DNA from: Omphalotus guepiniiformis
Lineage: Eukaryota; Basidiomycota; Agaricomycetes; Agaricales; Omphalotaceae
DNA: 64,000 nt
NCBI GenBank assembly: GCA_028554645.1
Contig: JAQOOI010000064.1
Span: 124,001 to 188,000 of the forward strand
Direction: 5' to 3'
Part shown: one piece after another, positions 1 to 12,126 of the stretch
Numbering within the stretch: position 1 is the stretch's first letter
Layout: each line of letters begins with the position of its first letter
The notes under the pieces: model-generated
Database searches by the model: none
Seen by the model: only the letters and a program-made list of their open reading frames with translations
Told to the model about the DNA's origin: nothing
Program-made: the position numbers and the translations under genes

Positions 1-475
1 CCACATCCCCAATTATCTGTCGTAGAAGGAGGTCCTGGGGGCCCTGCCAGGTCTCTTTGAGATCGTATGTAACCGATCCCCCAAAGAAAGCTGCCACTTG
101 GTGTATCTCGTGGTTTAACGATTTCGCCATCCCTACGATGTCAGCATCGGAAACGGTGTCGGTCGTACTCAGAAAAGTCCTCGCTGCCTCTACATCTTGT
201 CGTTGTGTGGTCTGGACAACAATCAACTCTCTACGCAATGCATCCAGGTCACGATCGGTTTGGCGTTTGAGCTCCTCCAGCTCCGCCTTCAAGGATTTAT
301 TTTCGAGCTCGAGGTCCTGGATGTTTTTCATTTTCGAATGGCTGCTCTCTGATCTACGAGCTTTCTCTTCATGTGGAATCAAATGGCTTTCATGCTGCGC
401 GGCCTTCGACCGTGTAACCCTACGTGTTATTGGGCTTTGAGTACGAGGCTGGCCACGGCCCTTTGCGCGAGGCAT
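1..475 (-). CDS. Coiled-coil hypothetical protein, 5' part (runs off left edge)
   Basis: An open frame with no stop runs leftwards from an ATG at 473-475 to the window edge, about 158 codons. The first 50 residues are basic and Arg/Gln/Thr-rich (begins MPRAKGRGQPRTQSP), followed by a heptad-like stretch rich in Leu, Glu and Lys that is probably a coiled coil, then a segment with TDTVSDADIVGMAKSLNHEI and QVAAFF. I recall similar arrangements in hypothetical proteins of Agaricomycetes, but no function is known to me. The start is the first ATG after in-frame stops. It diverges from the Hsp70-like gene whose start is 343 bases away. The remainder lies outside the window. Confidence 0.6.
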   Translation of the reverse strand, partial: MPRAKGRGQPRTQSPITRRVTRSKAAQHESHLIPHEEKARRSESSHSKMKNIQDLELENKSLKAELEELKRQTDRDLDALRRELIVVQTTQRQDVEAARTFLSTTDTVSDADIVGMAKSLNHEIHQVAAFFGGSVTYDLKETWQGPQDLLLRQIIGDV

Positions 476-817
476 ATTAGAAAGTATGGGTGCGGTCGAA
501 GACAGGTAGCTAACTTCATCTGTGGTCTGAGTGCGGCTTTTGATTCTTGTAAAAACGAACATTCCAACAATTATCACATCCGGAAAAGGAACCTAGCTGG
601 CCTAATTTGTGTTCGTGGAGCAACTTGAAGATTCCGGAGAAGTCGGATAACGAAACCCTAGAATGCATATCACACTGCTGTTTTTAAAACCGAGTATATA
701 AATTCCCTCCAGAACTTCACTCGGTGAGTAATGTACGCGCTGATTGATGTGCTATGGTGAAACCGACTTGCATCTGTCACATTCCTTTTGTCCTCGTATC
801 TCTCTTCCTTTACTACC

Positions 818-3284
818 ATGCCACTAGCCCGCCAGCCATTCTCTGGTACCTTCAGAAAGCTGGTGATCTCATTCGACGTTGGGACGACATATAGCGGTGT
901 CTCTTACGCGTCAGTCGAGAGTGCACCCTTTCTCTAAAATCTGACTGACATTAACATTTAGAGTTCTTGAACCAGGCCTCATTCCTGAGATCCGGGGCGT
1001 TACCAGGTCTAATTTCTAGCTATCATTCGTTGTCAGTGTCTCACGACATACACTATTAGATTCCCTTCTCAGGAATGGGTTAATGGTAGCACGAAAATAC
1101 CGTCTGTTCTCTTTTACAACAAAATTGGCCAGGTCTGCGCCGCTGGTGCTGCAACCCTCGATCCTAATATCATTGACACTGCGGAGGCAGAAGAGTGGTT
1201 TAAATGTGAATGGTCAGTCTATCGTTCACTAACCTCCTGCACTTTCTGAGGCGTAGCTTTTCCTTAGGTTCAAACTGCATCTCAAACCAAAGTCGGATTC
1301 GTTTTCTGCAACCGATATACTAGGATCATTGCCCCCGAATAAGACTGAAGTCGACGTGTTTGGAGATTATCTTCATTACCTTATGCTCTGCACTAGAGAG
1401 TTTTTGGGCGAGTCGCTTCTAGGCGGCAAAGAGTTTTGGGGCGCAGTGGAGAACCAGATCGAGTATGTTCTATCTCATCCTAACGGATGGGGAGGACTTC
1501 AACAACAAAAGATGAAGCAAGCCGCTATTTGCGCTGGACTTGTTCTTCCAGATTCCAAAGATAGTGCCCGAATCCATTTCGTCACAGAAGGCGAGGCCAG
1601 CTTGCATTTCTGCATCAACAATGTTGAGAACTTTAGTGAGGATGTATGTATACGACACTCGTGTTTTCCGTTCTATGCTGACCGGAGTAACATCAGCCAT
1701 TCAAGAAGAATGTGATGGTAATCGACGCTGGTGGTGGGACGGTGGATATCAGTGGGTACTCGAGGACTGCTTCCGGAACGTACAGAGAGTTTCATCCCCC
1801 AGAGTGTAGGTGTCCTCGACGTTCAGGTATTCTTAATCACTGACCCGTCAGGAAATACAGGTCTTTTTAGTGGTTCAGTATTTGTCACCCTCGAAGCTCA
1901 GGAATTCCTCCGAGGTGTGTTCCACTTTGATCACAAATTCCCTGTGACATGGTGTAACTTGTCCCACAGATAAACTCAAAGATAGCGCATTTGCAGAAGA
2001 ATTACCCCATATAGTGAGAACTTTCGACCAGACCACAAAACTAGGTTTTCGAAGTCCATCCCAACCATGCTACATCCGATTTGGCCGTCGAAGCGATACG
2101 GATGCAAGCCTTGATATCAAAGCTGGACAGCTGATATTAGAGGGGTATGAGAGATATTGTATTTGTTTCTTCAACTACTGAAATTCACCCTGTAGTGGAA
2201 AAATCGCCGAATTCTTTGAGCCCTCAATTCAAACGATTTTTCGTACCGTATTCAAACTCATTATGCAATACGGAAATACAATATCTGTGGGTGAGATTAC
2301 ATCCACCCGGATAGCAACTAATCAAGATTATCGTAGACGGTCTTTCTTGTGGGTGGATACTCAGCAAACCCTTATTTGTATTCTAAGCTGGAGGGCTACC
2401 TTCCATCTTCCAATCCGAGGATTCTATGTCGTCCCAACCAAATCGTGTATGTGTGATACTCTTTAACCCTTGTTGATAATTAACATCATCACAGGAACAA
2501 AGCGGTCGCGGATGGTAGTGTATCGTACTATATCGATCACCTTGTTCTGTCTCGGATGTCGAGGAACATCTACGGGGTCGAGTGCATCCGGGACTTCGAT
2601 AAAAGTGATCCAGAGCATGTCCGTAATGCTCACAAGATACAGATGTCCTGTGCCGGGAAGCGAGAGCTCCATGGTTGCTTCGATATCATACTGAACAAGG
2701 TTTGTCTAGGTATCACAGAAAAATATTGGGCAATGCACTCACTTTATGACTTTGCAGGCGACACAGGTTTCGGAGGCGGAGGAATTCAAACGGCCATATT
2801 TTCTTGAACGCTTCAATCTTGAGGAATTGAATACTGTTACTACGGACATTCTTTGTTATCGAGGTAGCGACCCAAACCCACGCTGGTTGGAACGTGATTC
2901 TGGTCCGTTCACTCTGTGTCCTCTCTTTCCATACAGGCGTATCAGTAGCTGACTAGCCTCTGCAGATGATTTTGTTATCCTATGTACAATCAGCGCAGAC
3001 ACATCCGAGGTGTGCAAGACTATCATTCCGCGGACCAGCAAAAAGATTCGTTACTATCGCCTGGACTATGAAATTGTGCTCTCTATGGGTACGACAGAGC
3101 TCAAAGCACAAGTTAGTTGGAGAGAGAAGGTTAGTCGAAATTCGACACTGCGCCGGTATATCGCTGAATGCTGTAATATACAGGGAAGGGAAAAAAGGTT
3201 CGCAAGCCTGTACATCTCTCGCGCAATTGTCTAATCTAGAGAACTAGGAGTCCTGCTAAAATTGTCTATCGCGATGATGCATAG
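818..3284 (+). CDS. Divergent Hsp70-family ATPase domain protein
   Basis: A multi-exon gene whose spliced protein carries the actin-like ATPase motifs of the Hsp70 superfamily. Phosphate-1 motif FDVGTTYSGVSYA follows the N-terminus, phosphate-2 motif IDAGGGTVDIS lies near 1710-1745, and the adenosine motif FLVGGYSANPYLYSKL lies near 2345-2390. Introns are short; readable joins are at 902 (GTCAGT), about 1005, 1212, 1644, and a last one at 3130-3239, after which the protein ends TRSPAKIVYRDDA. The protein lacks a DnaK-type substrate-binding domain: after the ATPase it has only a beta-rich tail (VLSMGTTELKAQVSWREK). This matches a large family of Hsp70-like proteins expanded in mushrooms. ATP binding is well supported; the client or signal is unknown. 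All exons can be joined in frame, so it is probably intact. Confidence 0.85.
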
Positions 3285-4078
3285 CCTCGGCTCTGTGATG
3301 ATAGCCACCAAATGTTCGACTTTGCAAAATCGCCTTGTCAATGAAATCTCCTTTCCCAATGAGGCTTTAAGTAGTGTAGATCAAATTGCTCATCAAATAG
3401 AGCCAATACGATATATACAATGACAGAACACTCGTAAATAAAATGTATGCTAAGTAGATACCAAATTGCAGAACAAGTACAGTGCAAGATAGCGAACAAG
3501 CGGCAAGTCCACGTCCATTCACTGTCCAAAGTACGGTACAAGTCCACGGAGACATGACATGTGGGCGCGATTGTCGTAAGTAGCATTAAACTGAACGAAG
3601 AATTGAGAAACTAGGGAACAAGAGAGAAAGAGAGAGAGAAAACAAAAAAGGCAGTCTCACTAGTGTATCAATGGCGTTGTAGCATGTAAATTGTGCAGAC
3701 AGGAAAGGGAGGAAGCGCATAAGATGTACGAACTTCGATGAATTCCAGGGGGGAGAATTTGAGTGAATGAGAGGATGTGACGTGACGAGGAAAGCAAACA
3801 ATTCGGCTAGAAAACAGTTGTACAGGTGACAAGGCAGAGGAAGGGCAGCGGACGGGAACGAGAGAGTAACGGAACAGGAACCCGGGACAATCAAAACAAT
3901 ACAGCCATAGCACCTTTGAAGCGCACGGGGATCGGAGAGAGAGAAGAAAGAGGAGAAAGAGGGAGAACCCATTGGAGTCATTGAAGAAGGTATGATCCTA
4001 ATCATCAAAATGCCGGAGATTATCTATACTCACAGATCATACCAGTTCCACCCAGGGCGTAAACGACGAAGTCGGGGA
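3285..4078. other. Convergent intergenic region (3' UTRs)
   Basis: This lies between the stop codons of the Hsp70-like gene and the YTH gene, which face each other. It has purine-rich runs around 3600-3650 and 3930-3965. I see no convincing coding exon, RNA gene or repeat, and expect the two 3' untranslated regions here. Confidence 0.6.
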
Positions 4079-6868
4079 TCAGAATCCGAACCCTCCCTGC
4101 CCTCCATTCCCAGTATTTCCGCTTCCACTGCCTGCCTGCTGTTGCGGACCAGGACTAGTATGCCTCATGACACTCTGATGCATCGCCTGCGTCTGCGTCA
4201 TTGGGAATTGGGACCCGGCCATCCCAGGCAAGCCTCCCATATTCCCCAACGCGTTAGAACCCATCCCACCCATCGTCATCCCCATCATCTGCATCTGCAT
4301 CATAGGTGTCATCTGGGGCATCTGGAACGCCAGCGCATTCGGATTTCCCGCAGCGGCGGCTTGCATAGCAAACAAATTCTGTTGCTGTTGCTGAAGCGGA
4401 GTTTGCTGCCCTGGGAGGAGGGGAGACATGTTCGGGGACATGTTCTGTAACGGCGGCGAGTTGAAGGAACCGCCAGAATTACTGATGGGTGAAGAGGCTC
4501 CGGATTGGGCTTGTATTTTTTGCATCGCTTGAAGCTAAGAGAAGAAAAAAGTTATGAAGACTATGAAAAGACAGTATGGTGGCACAACTCACTTCATAGA
4601 AAGCGAAGTCCTGGAGCAACGACGTCCGAGCAGGGTGAGTATGAAAAATCCTCAGCATCTCCTGACCTGCATCAGGCAGAAGTTCCTGAGTATCTCGAGA
4701 GTTGGTAACAGGCTTGCGTTCTTGCGTGTTACTAATTGGTCAACTATTAATCGACAATACGTGACGATGAGCACTTTGACACTCACTTCAACTTGATGTG
4801 TCTCAAATTGACATTCGGTATATCACGAACAAAGATCCACCGAACTTTGAACACTCCCTTCCACTTGTCCGAGGCCCACACGGTACTGCTTCGGGTGTAG
4901 TCGACCTAACGTGGATGTGTCAACAACATTCTCCCACAGCATCTGCCTAACTTACCGGTGTCAACATTTCCGCCATACCGCAGAAGTGACCACTGTGTAG
5001 ATATGAAGATGACTGAGGACGTAACATGAACACGATAACATACCTAGCATTGACGCTGAAAAATAAATAAATGGGGCCTCTCCCAGCACATTCTTTGAAT
5101 GCTTTATCAAGCCTCTTATTTCCCGGGTCAGTTGAACTCCAAATTTCGTATTTCAAGGACTTGTGCACATCGTCCTCGGTATAGGACTTGATGACAAAGA
5201 AACGAGCCTGGCAGAACGTATGAGTCCAAGGGGTGAAGCGCGATGCGCATGAAAAAGTACTCACAAACGGTGGGCGAATGTCGAAAGATGTTGGATTATA
5301 TCCCTTGGTAGCGATCAAGGACGACACGTCAATAGGAGTATTGACGAACCCTTGAGTAGGCGTCTGTCCGCTCGTTTCACGACTTTGATTTTGTCCTCCC
5401 GCAAACGACGTTGCCACACCAAGCCTCGGCTGCTGACCCTGCTGCTGCTGGTTCTGTTGCAGAAACTGCGAAGGAATAGGCGGGACGCTAGGAATACGCT
5501 CCCCAACACCGCTGCTTCCGCTGCCGGTTTTTTGATGGTTATATGCGTACTGAAGATTAGGATTCGACGAACGACCTCCGACCACGCGATCTTTTTGGTC
5601 CCAGGAACCGTTGTTACTTGCACCAGTCAATGGTTGACCGTACTGTGACTGAGACAATGGGGTCTTTCTCCCGTCGAACTCAGTTACAAGCTGCAGCTTG
5701 CCGTTTCCACTTCCGTTTCCATTGTTGCCAACGCCGCGCATTCCTGGGGCCTGAGCAGGAGGAGGGTGGGTCGGGTTGAAGCGTGGGGGATGAGCACTCT
5801 GCCCGTATGTGGCAGCTCCACCGGTACCTGTGCCCGAGCCAGATAGCTCCAGGCTAGACAGAGCACGCTGAACGTCATCGATGGCAGCACCGACATTGGA
5901 AGGCCCACCCGGTGTGCGCCAGTCGTTTCCACTACCGACGCTACTCCCGGCAGAGCCCCAAGGGGATGAACGACCAATCGGGCTTGTGGGACCGCCGTAT
6001 TGCTCATAGGCATCATACGCTGAGGGATCCTCCATCGCGTAAGTATACTCATACTCTTCTTCTTCTCCCGCCCCAGTCGCCGAATCGGATGGAGCGGCTG
6101 CATGGGTAGGCAAAGGCGTCTGGAGGGTCCCCGAACGCTTGAGAGTGTTCATCTTCGTACGGTTGGCGCCAGCGCCTTGAGCACCGTATGTAAGTGAAAC
6201 GTGGCGACGGACACCAGACGAAGCTGGTGGAGGAGATGGCACATTCGGGGGACCACCGTAAGTCGGCGACAGAGGAGCGCTCGCATCTATATTCTGGTCT
6301 GCGGACTGTTGAGCACGCTAGTCAATCGTAAGTCAGACGAACTCCCTTCCGGACCATGTTGAACACACGCTCGCCATCGTGGACAGAGTATAACTCTCTT
6401 TCCCATTCCTCCTCGTCACCCTCGTGGCCAGCGATCGCAGTCAAGCTGTTCATCGTCTTCGGTGTCATAGTCCCCGATTTTGAGGCAGAACCTTGAAACG
6501 CTAGTGAGCGAAGACATATTGATTTAACAGAAAACACAATATGATTCGGAATCTTCTTGAATATCTTTTTTGGTTTCGCGAATGATACAACACCGACACA
6601 TACCCCGATGATACTTGGTAGGCAATGAAGCCTGCCTATGGAGGCTACTCTTCTCGCCGACAGCCCCTACACCGCCAACCCACTCATCCCCAACAAACTC
6701 GTCGTCATTCCAGAGTTCCTGATTTTGCGATTCCTCCGATATTGCATCCTTTACGCCTCCACGAGGAGGACGAGAGGCAGCAGTAATGGTGTGATGTCGC
6801 CTTACGCCACCTGAAGACGGTGGTGAAGACGGCACAGCTGAGATGGGATGAGACGACTGAGACGACAT
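4079..6868 (-). CDS. YTH-domain RNA-binding protein (DF-type m6A reader)
   Basis: A spliced gene with a long low-complexity N-terminus (Ser, Gly, Pro, Gln-rich, with VRRH motifs at both the extreme N-terminus and after the second intron) and a YTH domain encoded at about 4600-5280. Domain landmarks are [62 protein letters not shown] and [12 protein letters not shown]. The Trp in YEIWSST and the two in VWASDKWKG are the aromatic-cage positions that hold N6-methyladenosine in YTHDF proteins. The [12 protein letters not shown] tail of the domain also marks the DF rather than the DC class. The C-terminus is Gln/Met/Pro-rich ([18 protein letters not shown]), typical of phase-separating regions. 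The start [12 protein letters not shown] is the first ATG. It is likely a cytoplasmic mRNA-fate regulator. Exon edges are approximate. Confidence 0.9.
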
Positions 6869-7730
6869 GGAAGTCGCAAGAAGAGAGTTTTCGGAGAAAT
6901 TGCAATCTCAGCGGACCGCACTATAGCGTGGATACTTGGAGGGAAGATATGATATCAATGAATCAGTCGCCGCGTTTGCTCTGTTGCGGTTTTGTTATTT
7001 ATCAAGCTTTTACCGCGTCTCAGCTGTTCTTTTATGCACCTAGACCTCAACGATTCCAAGTTAACCAGATCGGCGTACACGACAATTTCGTAACTGTCTC
7101 TACAACAACGATTTCCCTGCTAACTCGTGTCGGCAGTCGACATGACATTTTCTGGATTCCAACATACGTATCTGAGTCAAGCGGAGAACTGAGTCCGTTT
7201 AGACAGAACACAGCCTTGCAAGTTTAGTTTGTAATGCCATGTCTCACCTGGTCCAAAGGACGATCTGTCAAATACTATAAGGCTGAAGTACATACTAACA
7301 TAGATATTCAGTATTGCTTGTGTATTCAGTGCAGCGGAATTGTCCTGACGACTCTGGAGCCTGGACCTCCTTCATTTTGGAGGCCGTTATGCATCTTCCG
7401 GCTAATCCACGTGTCGACTGACGCATAATGGCACAGCCCATGAGCGCTGCACGAGCCTCGGCTTTATATGAGGCCCCCTCAAAAAGCTCAAGAAAAGGTT
7501 TCTCAGTGCTCACCTAGAATGAGGCTGGAATGAGGTATCCTCAAGAGGCTGAGAGACAGCAGCACTATACAGGATGTAATGCACAATACACAAGGTTGCA
7601 TCAAGCAAAGCTGCAGGGATTACAAGGGTAAGAACTCCAGGGTTACAGGAAGACGCGAAGTGCTCTGCTTACCCCGTTTGCACTGAGATTAGGATCCTCT
7701 GGGTCGAAGACGTAGTTATTCACACCTTGA
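6869..7730. other. Region without a supported gene
   Basis: This holds the presumed promoter and 5' UTR of the YTH gene at its left end. Short open frames occur on the minus strand around 7295-7740 (for example one coding ELFEGASYKAEARAAL and one coding NNYVFDPEDPNLSANG), some flanked by plausible splice sites. I could not join them into a convincing protein; they could be 3' exons of the weak candidate gene to the right. Confidence 0.4.
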
Positions 7731-8138
7731 CTACTCCCAGGAAGAATTAAAATCGTCTAGAATATCTTCCCCACCTGGCACCGGGTCTACTGCCTGGGTA
7801 TGCTGGAAGAAGCTCCTCGCATTTGGATGCTGGCATTGAGTACTGAGTTGGGTGTCTGTTGCGAAGCGAAGAACGCGACCGGGAACACTGTGAAGGAGGT
7901 CATTAGAGTAACGCGAAGCGACAAGAAGTTGGGATTCCGGGCGATTGAATCGGATGTGCCGATGAAGAGCAGTGGACTCAATTCTGACTGTGCCATTGCT
8001 CACGTCGCATGCAGTTTGAGCGAACTGCGAGGTCATTGACTCAGTGTAGATGCTTCAGTGGCGGAAACTCACCCGCACAAACAAGGTTTCATTGAAGCTG
8101 AAATCATACTGCTCAAGAAATGCCCTCGAGGACACCAT
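7731..8138 (-). CDS. Possible small spliced gene, unrecognised
   Basis: An ATG at 8136-8138 opens a frame (MVSSRAFLEQYDFSFN) that reaches a GTGAGT donor. After an intron of about 44 bases ending CGCAG it continues in frame with FAQTACDVSNGTVRIES to a stop at 7731, giving about 118 residues. Codons just upstream of the ATG would add a hydrophobic LRLLSLVVSTLM stretch, so the true start may lie in a missing 5' exon with a signal peptide. I recognise no family, and alternative frames in the same interval are also open. Treat as tentative. Confidence 0.25.
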
Positions 8139-8833
8139 GAGTGTTGAGACCACCAACGATAGCAGGCGCAGTGATGAGCATCTGGACGAGTTTCTCGTGT
8201 CTTCTCATGAAATTGGCAAGCTGGTTTCCGCCCACAAGAAAAGCCTAAACCAACAATAAACCAAGGTGAATCCAAGTCATGCGATGACAAGTTCGTGCCG
8301 GCTGCGTGTGTTTATTGCGCAACTCCAGCTTCCCTGCAGCCTACGAGCAACACTGAAAGTAAATCGTCCGATGTTTCAGCATTGTGTACGCACACGGACT
8401 TCTTTGATTTTTTAGGTTGCATAGATTCTTAAGAAATTCCAAAGTTGAAGTTGCGGTAAAGTGGTGTCAGTCAGTGAGGTACCGTAGCCCAGTACAAAGC
8501 GATGCAGCGGCATGCGCTATGTGAAGGTGGTTCTCCTGCAGATGCCGCAATCCGTAATACCGACGACTCTGATGCACTCACAATGGGGTTCTTGAGCAGA
8601 CTCGTTTTGATATGTACCGACGTGAGAATTCGTCGAATGAAGCAAGAATCGGTACCACTGCATGTACTGACTCCACAGTATAGCTTGCCACCTCCACGCA
8701 GCCGCCTAGTGATTCATACATGACGAACGCCTCATGCATGTATCTTGAAATCCGGATTTAACGACTCCACGAACGATCTCCAGGACGAAAAGAATGTTGT
8801 CTAGTCAAATGCATCATTCTACCAGTCTCGTTG

Positions 8834-8893
8834 GTTACCGACGCGACACGCAGGCTACCGATGCAACACGCAGGCTACCGATGCAACACGGAG
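8834..8893. repeat. Three-copy 20-bp tandem repeat
   Basis: Three adjacent 20-base units occupy 8834-8853, 8854-8873 and 8874-8893. The central unit is GCTACCGATGCAACACGCAG; the first differs at four positions and the third at one. It lies in a gene-poor tract and is not inside a supported coding region. Confidence 0.9.
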
Positions 8894-8949
8894 GCACAAG
8901 AACCGGTACCATACAGGTGCACTATACTCGTGAATTTAACTGGTGTAAA

Positions 8950-9860
8950 TTACAGAATATTGGCAAGAAACGTACAATCCGAGTGATTGAAATAATCTAC
9001 CGACGACTTGCCGCGTGCCGCGTCTTCAGCGCCTAACAATGCTCGCAAGTCGATAAGGTCCACATATATACGGAAATCGAGCAATCCTGGCAGAAGTGAC
9101 TCCCCCGGTAACGAAGTAGACGTTTTGAGCCAGAGACTGCAGCTGAGTGGCGCGTTTGAGCGCAAGAGACTTGTATTGAGTCGGTAGCTGGTTGGGATCG
9201 CTAGACCGTCGCTATGAGCGTTCTCCTCTCTTCAGCGCTTGCGTTTATAGACTCGTCGAAGAATCGGATGTGTCCACCATTCGAAATATATCGCGTAACT
9301 CGCTCGATTGTTTTGGCGATTCGGTACCCTGCTCTCTCAATTGAGCGGTTGAATGACGAATGACGAATGATAGCGCCAGCGTCGGGTGATTGCGCTCTTG
9401 AAGCAGTCGATTCCAATGGGTAAAATGAGAACGTTTAGCTCGTATAGAGATATCTCAAGCCTGTCGATATACGACTGAAGTGTGAGGGCAGAGAAATGGA
9501 ATAAATAATGCGACTGCTACGAACCTGGTGAGAATCTTCCAACGAAAAGACGCTCAGCTCGAGCCCTCTCGTACATACCTTCGACTACCTCAGTACCACT
9601 TCAGCCACGACTCGATAGGCGATTAGCGACATCCAGCAACAAGATCGCAGTGTCAATCCCTTGTTGAAAATCGTCTGAATCGACCTCGAGAATTCGCGGA
9701 GAAGACATTTCTCGAGGGTTTTCTTCAGGACATGTATTGGGAGCCGCCTCGGGAGAAAGAAAGAGAAGAAAAGATAAGAGGATCTGAGTGAGGATAGAAT
9801 TTTTGGCGCATTTTTTTGGTTCCGTTTGGCGCGTGGCGGTGGCCCCTCTGTTTCACTCAC
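8950..9860 (-). other. Exon-like fragments, unresolved gene or relic
   Basis: Several minus-strand open pieces look coding but could not be joined. One starts at 9708 and begins MSSPRILEVDSDDFQQG followed by IDTAILLLDVANRLSS. A second near 9430-9570 gives RLEISLYELNVLIL after a plausible acceptor. A third at 8950-9165 contains DLIDLRALLGAEDAARG. An ATG-started frame at 9860 (MSETEGPPPRAKR) covers the first in another register. Either this is a small multi-exon gene whose joins I cannot resolve or a decayed one. No family was recognised. Confidence 0.25.
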
Positions 9861-11631
9861 TCTAACTCGTCGCTACGAACAGTCGGAACAGATCGCAACA
9901 GCGACCACCGACTCTTCGATGTTCCGTGTGTCGACGCCATTTTCTTGCCTTGTAGTCCCCAAGTCCCGCGCTCCGACATAAAGTGCATTCAAGTCAATCG
10001 TTCGAGCAACTCAGGGAATCATATTTGGTTACTTTGGATCTACCGCACACCAATACCGTCCGTCTTCGCGTTTATTCTTCTTTGGCCTCTTTACTCGCAA
10101 CCTTCGTCGTACACAGTCTACCGTCCTGAAAATCCTCAAAAGTCTGATAGCGCCTTTTCAGACGGTACTGTCTCGCACAATATAGACATGGAAATCCACG
10201 GACTTGCTCTTGAAAAACGCGTCTCTGTTGTAGTCTCGCTATTTCTTCACAACCGCGGCGCCAAGTCGGGCTTCATCAACTCTGCGAGCTTAGAAGTGTC
10301 AGCAAATACAGGAGAACTGAAATTGGGCTGTCAGGGGTCGTTCGTAGCGCTCCAGATGTCACAACGGCATATCCTGAAGCAATCGGACAACAATATGGGC
10401 CTACAATCTCTGAACGCCGACTCCTCGATATATTGACGGGGTGGATTAAAATAAACCGCGGCTTCAAGGTCGGGTCAGAAATGCGATCCGCCAGCTCCAG
10501 AATACCCATCAGTCATGAAAGTACCATTCACAACGGGAGATGGATATTGTCGCACTATTGGATACTGTGCGCAAGGTTGCATACAGCCGTACAGCCGTAC
10601 GTTGGTGCCATGATTTATATCGACGCTTGATTAACCATTGGTTTTTTTCTAGGACGTCTTTCGGATTCTGCTTCGTGCTCCGTATGGCTTCAAATTTTGA
10701 GACTTCGTTGGACTTGCACGATATGACTTCGCTGGACTTGCATGATGTTGCTGCTCCTGATTGAAGCGCTCTTGAAGCTATGGCGCTCACCCACGTTCAC
10801 ACGGACGGTCTATCAAGGCGATATTGTTTCATGGTCATTATCATAAGGAGAGTTGGAAGCTTGCGACCTGCCTGACGGTGGGCAACTCATTGATGAGTCA
10901 TTGTGACACGCCATCATGATCACGTGATGTCGGTAGCGGAACACCGTCCTAAAGCCTCGAAATTCCTGGACCAGCATTGGAAACAGAATCATCACTGCGC
11001 ACAGAAAGAGCTAAAGCCGACTTGCTTCGAGTTAAGAAGGTCTGGGACACCGCATCGAAAGTCTTTTCCAAAAGATCCAGAGTAGCAGGTATCAAGAGTC
11101 TGCTTCCGTTACAATTCGAATCAACGACCAACATGATTTGTTTCGTCCTCGTCCTATGGCATGGCAGTCCAGAAGTAGTGGTGTGGAACGATAGCAAAAT
11201 TGGGTGTTTGAACAAGTGATGATGGCCATCTTTGAAGAAGATTCGAACTAGCATTGCCAAGGGTGGGATATTCGGATGTCCACGAGGTACGCTTTTCGCT
11301 CAGTTCAGATAAAGGCCTTGGTGACGCCTCTTGAGGGTGTTTAGGAACGTGTCCATTCGCAAGATAGTAAGGGAGTAGAGAGAGAAAGGAAAGCAGCCAC
11401 AGCAGGAGAGGGTGGTGGTACTTGTTTGTAGCATTACGGTCAGACTGTCGCATATGGCACGCGGTTCAGAATTGATAAGTTTTGTACACCCTTTCTGAAT
11501 TCCGCGGCACAATTTCTTCTTCTGACTTCAATGCCACTCCTGCTCTCTGCTCGCAACTTTCAACCTTCAACTATCCCCCACTAGCGTTCATAACCCTCAT
11601 CTTTTGTAGCAGCTTTCACTTCAATTTTACA
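9861..11631. other. Gene-poor interval
   Basis: No gene can be supported over this 1.8-kb stretch. A frame open on the plus strand from about 9816 to 10436 lacks an ATG for its first 120 codons. A two-copy tandem repeat lies at 10702-10749. The right end is the 5' UTR and promoter of the small gene at 11632, with the pyrimidine-rich composition usual before fungal start codons. Confidence 0.4.
10702..10749. repeat. Two-copy 24-bp imperfect tandem repeat
   Basis: Two adjacent 24-base units, 10702-10725 and 10726-10749, both contain TGGACTTGCA and match at about 20 of 24 positions. The tract is in a gene-poor interval and its function is unknown. Confidence 0.8.
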
Positions 11632-12126
11632 ATGCCGTGCGTACACTGTTCAGGAGAACAACATTCTAGTTTGACTGAAGGTGGTAGTAGTCCTTCTCGC
11701 CCTTCAAAATCGTTGCCCGCCCGCTATCATCCATTCCGACGAAGGCAGTACCAAGGAGACGACGAATCTATCTCACACAATGATCATCTGCCGTTGAATA
11801 TACCACTTCCCCCCGTGGTTCGACCTTCTTGTCAACCCTCGTGTCATCTGTTGCTCAAATTTGTTTCTCAGGTTCAGCCAGACGCGCCTCACGAAAACGC
11901 TGTCGCTATCGTTGCCCTTGACCATGGGGGAAACGAAGTAAGAGAAAACGGACCTGTATATAACCTGGTCATTGTGCGCTTTCCATTTCTCGTTTGATAT
12001 TATACATGCTGAATCTTGAGCGTTGAACAGGCACTACTATTGACCATCTCCATTCGACTCATTCGATTTTTGATAACACAAATCGTCCTTGAACATATAC
12101 TTGAAGAGAAGGAAGAAGATCGCTAA
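11632..12126 (+). CDS. Small two-exon hypothetical protein
   Basis: Exon 1 runs from the ATG at 11632 to 11937. A GTAAGA donor at 11938 and an acceptor CAG ending at 12030 bound a 93-base intron. Exon 2 (12031-12126) continues in phase to a TAA, giving 133 residues. The protein begins MPCVHCSGEQHSS with a CxxC pair, has a basic Ser/Pro-rich stretch, then a Val/Ala-rich segment VAIVALDHGG. The second exon codes LLLTISIRLIRFLITQIVLEH followed by an acidic tail EEKEEDR, which could be one membrane-associated helix. The clean phase, a normal 5' UTR and codon use support a real gene. No family is recognised. It stands alone in a gene-poor tract. Confidence 0.5.

Noticed and set aside
57..440. Plus-strand 127-codon frame at the left edge
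   Set aside because: It is the shadow of the minus-strand coiled-coil gene, whose frame has a clear start, heptad pattern and no stop.
3586..4008. Minus-strand 140-codon frame rich in Ser, Phe and Leu
   Set aside because: It lies in the 3' UTR of the YTH gene, and its composition follows from purine-rich runs on the plus strand.
8069..8290. Minus-strand Cys/His-rich 73-codon frame
   Set aside because: Looked like a zinc finger, but it has no splice partners and overlaps a better-spliced candidate in another frame.
9816..10436. Plus-strand 206-codon open frame
   Set aside because: It has no ATG until 10188, no recognisable domain and no splice sites that lengthen it; most likely a chance open frame.
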